Shown here piece after piece: positions 1-4,437 of a stretch of DNA of 6,043 nucleotides. The first letter of the stretch is position 1. The number at the start of each line of letters is the position of its first letter. Origin of the DNA: Bacillota bacterium (lineage in GTDB: Bacteria > Bacillota > Clostridia > Christensenellales > CAG-138). The position numbers and the translations under genes were made by a program. The DNA lies in assembly GCA_023435855.1 (NCBI GenBank), contig JAEZLG010000128.1, positions 1 to 6,043 on the forward strand, read 5' to 3'. The notes under the pieces were generated by a model, which saw only the letters and a program-made list of their open reading frames with translations, was not told the DNA's origin and ran no database searches.

Positions 1-1
1 T

Positions 2-490
2 TGTCACGCGCACCATATGGGTTACGTGCCGCAGAAAAAAGACATACACGGTGCGGGCTTCCCCATCACCGTGCAGGAAGCGCTCGTTTCCTACGGCAAG
101 CTATTAAAGTTGAAGGGTAAGCATGCCGCACTTGAAAGCCTTGCGCAAGTCGGGATGGAACCGTATGCCACAGAGCTTATCGGCAATCTTTCGGGCGGGC
201 AATACCAAAAAGTGCTCATCGCCCGCGCGCTCATGGGCGAGCCTGATTTATTGATTCTCGATGAACCCTCCACGGGCATCGATATAGACAGCCAGCGCGA
301 TATCTATGCGTTTTTAAAAAAGCTCAACACGCAGCGAAAAATAACCGTTGTTTCCGTAGAGCATAATCTCGACGCTGCGATACGAAACTCCACTTCCATC
401 TTCCACCTGTCACTCGGCAGGGGTCACCTTTGCTCGCCCGAGCAATACGCGCAAGAATACCTATGGTGCAAGGAGGATGGAACATGCTGA
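2..490 (+). CDS. znuC: Metal (probably zinc) ABC transporter ATP-binding protein, 5' truncated by window edge
   Basis: The reading frame is open to the left edge, so this is the C-terminal 162 residues of a longer gene; the ATG at 17 is internal, not a start. The product would hydrolyse ATP on the cytoplasmic face to power metal import. Visible motifs are the Q-loop (GYVPQ, glutamine codon at 32-34), the ABC signature LSGGQ at 188-202, a Walker B LLILDEP ending in the catalytic Glu codon 263-265, a D-loop-like STGIDID, and the switch His at 362-364 in VSVEHNLD. Walker A lies off the window. Family: ZnuC/MntB-type ATPases of the ABC-3 class. The gene overlaps the permease gene by 7 bp, which indicates one operon and probable translational coupling. 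Zinc is inferred from the adjacent Fur-family gene; manganese or iron uptake by the same class cannot be excluded. Confidence 0.9.
   Translation, partial: CHAHHMGYVPQKKDIHGAGFPITVQEALVSYGKLLKLKGKHAALESLAQVGMEPYATELIGNLSGGQYQKVLIARALMGEPDLLILDEPSTGIDIDSQRDIYAFLKKLNTQRKITVVSVEHNLDAAIRNSTSIFHLSLGRGHLCSPEQYAQEYLWCKEDGTC
470..476 (+). promoter_or_regulatory. Ribosome binding site that fixes the permease start
   Basis: AAGGAGG lies 7 nt before the ATG at 484. This near-perfect Shine-Dalgarno sequence selects ATG 484 over the in-frame upstream ATG at 430, which would overlap the ATPase gene by 61 bp and add 18 non-family residues (about half of them polar or charged) before the first membrane segment. 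Confidence 0.85.
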
Positions 491-1311
491 ATTACGTTTT
501 TATGCAAAACGCATTGTTTGTTTCTTTGTGTATCTCCGTGCTCTGTCCTTGCATCGGCATTTTTTTGGTGCTCCGCCGGCACTCCATGATCGGCGATACG
601 CTCGCACATGCCTCGCTTGCAGGCGTTACATTAGGACTTTCGTTTAACATAAACCCGGTGCTCGGTGCATTCGTGTTTACTTCCCTAAGCGGTGCGCTCA
701 TCGAGTTTTTACGGAACTCCTTTAAAAAATACGCCGATCTCATACTAACCATCGTACTTTCCCTAAGCGTAGGTGTCGCCATCACCATGATAAGCTCCGG
801 CAGTGTAGGTGCAAATGCGGATTCGTTTTTGTTCGGCAGCATTTTGACCGTAACGAAGTTTGACATGCAGCTTATTTTAGGGTTGAGCATACTCTCCGTC
901 ATAACGCTCGTATTTTTTTATCACGAGCTTATCTACATAGCCTACGATGAAGATGCGGCACGCGTTGCAGGCGTTAAAGTAAAGCTTCTCAATTACGTAT
1001 TTTACGTGCTCGTGGCGGCAGCCGTTTCTGCCTCCATCCGCATCGTTGGTGTGCTCGTATTAAGCTCCATGATTGCACTTCCCGTTGCAACGGCATTGCA
1101 GCTTGAGAAAGGCTTCAAAAAGACGCTTTTTTATTCCATCCTGTTTAGCGTGCTCGACATTATGCTGGGTCTTTTTCTTTCGTATTATTTAAACGTCGCA
1201 CCGGGCGGCTTCACGGCACTTGTATCTGTTATAGTGCTCATTGCGGTACTGATAGGTAAAAAACTCCTATCCGTATGTGCGGCAAAACGTTCGCAAAGGG
1301 AACGGGTGTGA
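484..1311 (+). CDS. znuB: Metal (probably zinc) ABC transporter permease, ABC-3 family
   Basis: A 275-residue polytopic membrane protein, the usual length for ZnuB/MntC-type permeases. It forms the import channel and pairs with the ATPase encoded just upstream. The start MLNYVFMQNAL is typical of the family and is backed by a strong ribosome site. Residues 31-47 (RRHSMIGDTLAHASLAG) are the hallmark motif after the first membrane helix. Further hydrophobic helices follow through the protein, with the family's AYDEDAARVAGV loop in the middle and a conserved VGVLVLSSMIALPVATA stretch in the second half. The C-terminus is short and basic. The gene overlaps the ATPase gene by 7 bp and ends 4 bp before the Fur-family gene, so all three are probably cotranscribed. 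Metal specificity is inferred from context, since family members also carry manganese or iron. No binding protein (ZnuA) is in the window. Confidence 0.92.
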   Translation: MLNYVFMQNALFVSLCISVLCPCIGIFLVLRRHSMIGDTLAHASLAGVTLGLSFNINPVLGAFVFTSLSGALIEFLRNSFKKYADLILTIVLSLSVGVAITMISSGSVGANADSFLFGSILTVTKFDMQLILGLSILSVITLVFFYHELIYIAYDEDAARVAGVKVKLLNYVFYVLVAAAVSASIRIVGVLVLSSMIALPVATALQLEKGFKKTLFYSILFSVLDIMLGLFLSYYLNVAPGGFTALVSVIVLIAVLIGKKLLSVCAAKRSQRERV

Positions 1312-1315
1312 AACT

Positions 1316-1744
1316 ATGACAAAGGAAAATACTGCATGGCCTAAAGGGCTAAAAAAAACCAAGGCACGCGAGCAGGTACTCGCACTACTTGAAAAAGAGA
1401 AGTATCCAGTTAGTGCGCTTGAAATAAGTGCTAAGCTCGAGGGCAGCGAAAACCCCGTTTGGCTTTCCACGGTTTACCGCGTACTCGAGCAGTTCGTAAA
1501 AAGCGGCATTATCACGAAACTCAGCGTCATGAACAGCGATACCGCAGTGTATGAGCTTAACCGCTTTCACCACAAGCACTACGCCGTCTGCATGTCCTGC
1601 CGTAAAATTACCCCCAAGGAAAACTGCCCCATGGAGGCATTCATCCCACGCGTAAAGGACGACGGTTTCCAGGTTGTCGGTCACAATGTGGAGGTATACG
1701 GATACTGTAAAGACTGTGCCTGCGAGAAGAAGACGGAGGAGTGA
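1316..1744 (+). CDS. Fur-family metal-responsive transcriptional regulator, probable zinc regulator (Zur)
   Basis: A 142-residue protein of normal Fur-family length. Residues about 10-80 form the winged helix, with recognition-helix sequence LSTVYRVLEQF at 50-60. The C-terminal dimerisation half has two CxxC pairs (Cys92/Cys95 and Cys131/Cys134) that in this family form the structural zinc site. It also has a HHKHY cluster at 85-89 and His123, likely sensor-site ligands, plus Cys104 in an NCP motif. I chose ATG 1316 over the in-frame ATG 1277 because 1277 lies inside the permease gene and adds 13 non-family residues. The ribosome site is weak (GGGTG, about 7 nt upstream), so translation may be coupled to the permease, whose stop is 4 bp away. 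Being last in a zinc-type ABC operon suggests that the regulator represses its own operon when metal is plentiful. Fur or PerR roles are possible but less likely. Confidence 0.85.
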   Translation: MTKENTAWPKGLKKTKAREQVLALLEKEKYPVSALEISAKLEGSENPVWLSTVYRVLEQFVKSGIITKLSVMNSDTAVYELNRFHHKHYAVCMSCRKITPKENCPMEAFIPRVKDDGFQVVGHNVEVYGYCKDCACEKKTEE

Positions 1745-1774
1745 ATTACATCACTTTGTAGAGAGCACAACTTA

Positions 1775-1803
1775 TTGCACATGCAAAAATTACATGTCAT
1801 AAT
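1775..1803 (+). promoter_or_regulatory. Probable sigma-A promoter of the GPH transporter gene, with a small inverted repeat over the -35
   Basis: TTGCAC (1775-1780) and CATAAT (1798-1803) are separated by 17 bp. A TG at 1795-1796 one base before the -10 makes an extended -10 element (TGTCATAAT). The start codon at 1846 is about 40 bp downstream, leaving a leader of about 35 nt. The -35 matches the consensus at only three positions, but the -10 matches at five of six. The inverted repeat TTGCA-CA-TGCAA (1775-1786) covers the -35 and could bind a repressor; that is inference. I see no intrinsic terminator between the regulator gene and this promoter, so read-through from the upstream operon is possible. 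Confidence 0.6.
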
Positions 1804-1845
1804 GAATAGAATTCTACAAATAAGCCGGTAAAGGGAGAAGCTTTT

Positions 1846-3243
1846 ATGACGGACACGAAGACAACTTCCCTCCCGCGCGTGCGCATGGACGAAAAGCTTG
1901 GATTCCTCGCATTTTCTTCCGCGAGTAACGTCGTGTACCAATTTAAGAGCCTGTATTATCTGTTTTTCCTCACCAACGTCATGAAGGTGGACGTGCTCCT
2001 TGCGGGTGCCATTCTTACCATCGGCACCATTTGGGATGCGATTAACGACCCTATCATCGGCTTCTGGGCAGTGAACCATCGGTTCAAAAACGGCGAAAGC
2101 TGCCGCCCGTTAGCGCTTTGGTTTGCGGTTCCTTGGGCTGTTACGGTAGTGCTTTTGTTCACCGATTTCGGCTTTAAAGGCAATATGCAGCTTATCTTTG
2201 CACTTCTTATCTACCTCGTGTTCGAGCTTTTTAATACCTATGTGAACATTCCCTACAACAGCATGGGAAGCCTTGCGACCAACCTTGACGCCGACCGGCG
2301 CTCCATCAACGTGTTTCGAAACCTCGGCGGCTGTTTGGGCTCAGGCATAGGCGCAGTTGCCTGTTTACCGCTCTTAAAGCTTTTCGGCGGACTCGATGCA
2401 ACCGGTAATTTGGTACAAGGCGGTGGCGGTTCGCGCGGTTTTCTTTATACCGCAATCGTGATGGGTGTGGTTTGCATACTTGGCTGCTTTGCTCACTATT
2501 TCACCACAAAAGAACGCGTGAAGCCTATTGCCGATAAATTGGAGCACCTTTCACCCAAGGCAGTTACGAAAATGCTTCTCTCCAACCGTTCCTGGGTACT
2601 GAATACACTTTATATCATCTGTTACAACATCATAAACCTGCTTCTTATGACCTGCATCACCTACTATGCCACCTATGTGATGAAGAGCACCGGCGCTGCT
2701 ACCGCCATACAGGCTGTGTACCTTGTTGCCTCCGTAGGTGCATCCTTCCTGGTTTCCCCCATCGACAAGCTGCTTGGCAGAAAGAAAACGATGCTCCTCG
2801 CAGCGCTTATCTTTATCGTCGGCAAGCTTTGGTTCGTGTTCGATCCGTTCTCCGTAGGGGCTGTTTACATGAACGCCGCCACGGTGGGTATCGCGGTAGC
2901 CATTACCTTTGTCATGTTCAACACCAACCGCAACAACATTGTGGACATCATCGAGTGGAAAAACGGACATCGCCTCGACAGCATGGTCTCGACCGCCGAT
3001 AATCTCGCGAGCAAGCTCGCCGTTGCGGGTGCAACACAGCTCATCACCGTTTCCATGTTCCTTTCGGGGTTTAACGTTGATGTAAAAGAGCAAAGCACTG
3101 CAACCATCAACACCATCAACGCCATGATCGGTTGGGTGCCTATGATCGTAGCCGCGCTGATGTATGAGGTATTGCTGTTTCTCAATGTGGAGAAGGATAC
3201 AAAAGAGATGCTCGGGGAAAAGGCGGCGAAGGCGGCGGGATAA
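1846..3243 (+). CDS. MFS transporter of the glycoside-pentoside-hexuronide:cation symporter (GPH, MelB/XylP) family
   Basis: A 465-residue, twelve-helix-type membrane protein, the normal length for GPH symporters, which co-import sugars or glycosides with sodium or protons. In helix II the motif WDAINDPIIG holds Asp64 and Asp68, which match the cation-site pair Asp55/Asp59 of MelB. The next loop ends CRPLALW, the position of the family's R/K-P motif. Helix IV carries VNIPYNSMGSL followed by the charged loop DADRRSINVFRN, a strong family signature; Asn stands where MelB has Asp124, as in many GPH relatives. A glycine-rich loop (QGGGGSRG, residues 191-198) precedes helix VI. The start at 1846 follows GGGAG at 1833-1837 with 8 nt spacing. 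The C-terminus is short, cytoplasmic and Lys/Ala-rich. The substrate cannot be told from sequence, and no glycosidase or sugar kinase lies nearby. It has its own promoter, so it is probably not functionally tied to the metal operon. Confidence 0.9.
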   Translation: MTDTKTTSLPRVRMDEKLGFLAFSSASNVVYQFKSLYYLFFLTNVMKVDVLLAGAILTIGTIWDAINDPIIGFWAVNHRFKNGESCRPLALWFAVPWAVTVVLLFTDFGFKGNMQLIFALLIYLVFELFNTYVNIPYNSMGSLATNLDADRRSINVFRNLGGCLGSGIGAVACLPLLKLFGGLDATGNLVQGGGGSRGFLYTAIVMGVVCILGCFAHYFTTKERVKPIADKLEHLSPKAVTKMLLSNRSWVLNTLYIICYNIINLLLMTCITYYATYVMKSTGAATAIQAVYLVASVGASFLVSPIDKLLGRKKTMLLAALIFIVGKLWFVFDPFSVGAVYMNAATVGIAVAITFVMFNTNRNNIVDIIEWKNGHRLDSMVSTADNLASKLAVAGATQLITVSMFLSGFNVDVKEQSTATINTINAMIGWVPMIVAALMYEVLLFLNVEKDTKEMLGEKAAKAAG

Positions 3244-3256
3244 GAACTTCAAGTTC

Positions 3257-3277
3257 GGACCGCCCATAGGGCGGTCC
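3257..3277. repeat. Perfect 9-bp GC-rich hairpin just after the transporter gene
   Basis: GGACCGCCC and GGGCGGTCC are exact reverse complements around an ATA loop, starting 14 nt after the transporter stop codon. A T-run does not follow (the next bases are CTACATATG), so this is not a textbook intrinsic terminator, although so stable a stem could pause polymerase or protect the mRNA 3' end. CCCTACA (3276-3282), which overlaps the stem's end, pairs with TGTAGGG at 3306-3312. This suggests that the hairpin belongs to a larger dispersed-repeat structure reaching to about 3320. Confidence 0.75.
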
Positions 3278-3348
3278 CTACATATGCCACGTCACCTTTG
3301 TCTCCTGTAGGGCGGGATAATTTCATGCTGCCGCAGCTTGCTCCCATC

Positions 3349-3480
3349 TGTCATTTCGAACGGAGTGGAGCGCAGTGAGAAATCTCCTACATGGAGCCGC
3401 AAAAATGGCGGGAAACACAAAGCGTGTGCCGATTCTGCATCTATAGTCCCGGGGGATTTCTCGCTTTGCTCGAAATGACA
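3349..3480. repeat. REP/MITE-like palindromic element, copy 1
   Basis: A 132 bp element with inverted ends. The left arm (3349-3387) begins TGTCATTTCGA and ends GAGAAATCTCC. The right arm (3452-3480) reads GGGGATTTCTC to TCGAAATGACA, its reverse complement in outline; the left arm carries about 10 extra bases (around GGAGTGGAGC). The 64 bp core (3388-3451) is similar to the core of copy 2. Repeats starting TGTCATT(T/C)(C/T)GA and ending GA(G)AA(A)TC(T/C)CC are widespread dispersed repeats in many bacterial genomes. AAAGGTAC follows at 3490-3497, as it does after copy 2. No coding capacity is apparent. Confidence 0.8.
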
Positions 3481-3524
3481 GAAAATACGAAAGGTACTGG
3501 GGGTTAACGATGTAGCGAGAATCG

Positions 3525-3659
3525 TGTCCTTCTGAATGAAGCGAAGCGGAATGAAGAATCCCCTGCTTGAAACCGCATAAGCGACGGGAGTATGTAATGG
3601 GAGCACCTATCTTGAGTCGATAGCCTCGGGAGATTCTTCACCTACAGCTCAGAATGACA
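3525..3659. repeat. REP/MITE-like palindromic element, copy 2
   Basis: A 135 bp relative of the element at 3349, in the same orientation, 44 bp downstream of it. The left arm (3525-3563) begins TGTCCTTCTGA and ends GAAGAATCCCC; ungapped, it matches the left arm of copy 1 at 27 of 39 positions by my count. The right arm (3628-3659) runs GGGAGATTCTT to TCAGAATGACA. The core (3564-3627) is also 64 bp. Its first 26 bases match copy 1 at 18 positions, and its end shares ATAG followed by a CG-rich stretch. AAAGGTAC follows at 3668-3675, so the duplicated unit is probably about 150 bp. Confidence 0.75.
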
Positions 3660-3682
3660 TGAAACTCAAAGGTACACCTTCG

Positions 3683-3713
3683 GCTCAGAATTGCAGTGAA
3701 ATCCCAAGATTTC
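3683..3713. repeat. Fragment of a third repeat arm plus a small hairpin
   Basis: GCTCAGAAT at 3683-3691 repeats 3647-3655 in the right arm of copy 2, and the following GTGAAATCCC resembles the arm sequence again. GAAATC (3698-3703) and GATTTC (3708-3713) form a 6-bp stem with a 4-nt loop. It lies about 20 bp past the lipoprotein stop on the minus strand, where it might act as a weak 3' end. No T-tract supports calling it a terminator. Confidence 0.45.
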
Positions 3714-3731
3714 CCATCTCGCAACTCCCCT

Positions 3732-4298
3732 TCAAGAAACGCTTTCCACTAGCAGCAAATACCCATCAAATCCGCTTTCAAAAAGCTCCTTTGTAATCTC
3801 GGATTTATCAGTCAAATATACATAACGATAAACTTCTGTTTCGTATGTACGTATAAGAGAATACGTTTTTTCCGTTATCTCCCTCGCACCGAATTTGTCG
3901 CGCGTGGTATCGACGGTTAAGTGGAATATGCTGCCGTCGAACACGACGTCTGCGATGATGGCGTCGCCCTCTATGGTGTATTGTGTTATGCGTATGGCAG
4001 CGCTTTCTTTTGCATCCACAGCCTCGTAAAATTCCGTCAGCTTGGAGGCATTGCTCACATTGCCATGCACGTCAACATAATCGCCGTTTTTAGCGTCATC
4101 CTCCGGCAGATACGGATCGGGCAGATCTAAAAGCTCTAACATAAATGTGGGTGTATTCAAGACTTCAGGAGTTTGCGCTATCATCAAGGCAGGCGTTATT
4201 GTCGGCAGCACGGCAGTATCGCCGGGTATCTCCGTGCTCGCGCAGCCTGCGGTTATAAAAAGGAGCATACAAAGCGCAAAGAACAGGCTTTTTTTCAT
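3732..4298 (-). CDS. Secreted lipoprotein with a DUF4362-like domain, function unknown
   Basis: A 188-residue protein with a lipoprotein signal peptide: positive MKK, a hydrophobic stretch (residues 4-16), and the lipobox TAGC with Cys19 as the lipidation site. It should therefore be anchored to the outer face of the membrane. A Pro/Thr-rich linker (about 20-68) leads to a folded domain from residue 71 to the end, beginning NGDYVDVHGNVSN and continuing IRITQYTIEGDAII and FDGSIFHLTVDTTRDKFG. This pattern recalls the DUF4362 family of Firmicute lipoproteins; I recognise it from memory, and no function is established. The start is supported by GGGAGG (complement of 4306-4311) 7 nt upstream. It is a single gene, divergent from the ABC-F gene and convergent with the transporter gene. 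The LacI-type palindrome 31 bp upstream of its start would sit in its promoter region. Confidence 0.85.
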   Translation of the reverse strand: MKKSLFFALCMLLFITAGCASTEIPGDTAVLPTITPALMIAQTPEVLNTPTFMLELLDLPDPYLPEDDAKNGDYVDVHGNVSNASKLTEFYEAVDAKESAAIRITQYTIEGDAIIADVVFDGSIFHLTVDTTRDKFGAREITEKTYSLIRTYETEVYRYVYLTDKSEITKELFESGFDGYLLLVESVS

Positions 4299-4329
4299 CG
4301 TATTTCCTCCCGATTAACTTCCTATAAAC

Positions 4330-4341
4330 GCAAACGTTTGC
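4330..4341. promoter_or_regulatory. LacI-family-type operator palindrome
   Basis: GCAAACGTTTGC is a perfect 12-bp palindrome with the central CG typical of LacI/GalR-family operators. It is the core of the classical PurR box and close to the CcpA cre consensus. It lies 31 bp from the lipoprotein start, where it would overlap any core promoter for that gene: on the minus strand weak -35-like TTTAGA and -10-like TTTATA flank it. It is 35 bp upstream of the -35 of the ABC-F promoter. Which protein binds is unknown, and no LacI-family gene is in the window. Confidence 0.5.
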
Positions 4342-4376
4342 ATATTCTAAAAGGTTGCAACCGTCTGCTGCATAGC

Positions 4377-4405
4377 TTTGCATTTTTGCATAGATGTGGT
4401 ATGAT
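4377..4405 (+). promoter_or_regulatory. Probable sigma-A promoter of the ABC-F gene
   Basis: TTTGCA (4377-4382) and TATGAT (4400-4405) are 17 bp apart. TG at 4397-4398 gives an extended -10 (TGGTATGAT), the same layout as the promoter at 1775-1803. The predicted leader is about 25 nt. The -35 lies inside a tandem 8-mer, CTTTGCAT followed by TTTTGCAT (4376-4391). Confidence 0.6.
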
Positions 4406-4437
4406 GAGCCGACAAAAAAGATAAGGATACATCCAAC

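Larger units (their letters stand above)
3244..3731. other. Gene-free convergent intergenic island made of repeats
   Basis: This 488 bp stretch separates the 3' ends of two convergent genes. It contains a perfect hairpin (3257-3277), two tandem diverged copies of a palindromic-ended element (3349-3480 and 3525-3659), and a fragment of another repeat arm (3683-3713). I see no credible protein or RNA gene. The only longer open frame, on the minus strand at 3292-3606, is a translation of the repeats. No stem followed by a clear T-tract was found, so ordinary intrinsic terminators for the two flanking genes are not evident; the hairpins may help stop transcription from both sides. Confidence 0.75.

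Noticed and set aside
430..483. Upstream ATG extension of the permease
   Set aside because: The extension codes for residues not typical of the family inside the ATPase gene; the strong ribosome site at 470-476 serves ATG 484.
1277..1315. Upstream ATG extension of the Fur-family regulator
   Set aside because: It lies within the permease gene and adds residues that do not match the Fur family; ATG 1316 gives the usual length.
1789..1803. Possible Fur/Zur-like 7-1-7 box (ATTACATGTCATAAT)
   Set aside because: Only the outer ATTA/TAAT are symmetrical and the inner positions do not pair; it is more simply explained by the extended -10 promoter.
2551..3267. 238-residue open frame on the minus strand opposite the GPH transporter
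   Set aside because: It is antisense to a clear membrane transporter gene, its composition is His/Gly/Asp-rich and unlike a folded family, and it runs into the downstream hairpin.
3292..3606. 104-residue open frame on the minus strand
   Set aside because: It spans the repeat elements; peptides such as CHFEQSEKSPG and FSLRSTPFEM are translations of the repeat arms. It has no convincing ribosome site and no domain features.
3698..3713. Intrinsic terminator for the lipoprotein gene
   Set aside because: The stem is only 6 bp, A/T-rich, and not followed by a T-tract on the minus strand; it also looks like part of a repeat arm.
3349..3713. CRISPR array
   Set aside because: The repeats are long, inverted and diverged, with conserved rather than unique sequence between the arms, and no cas genes are present.
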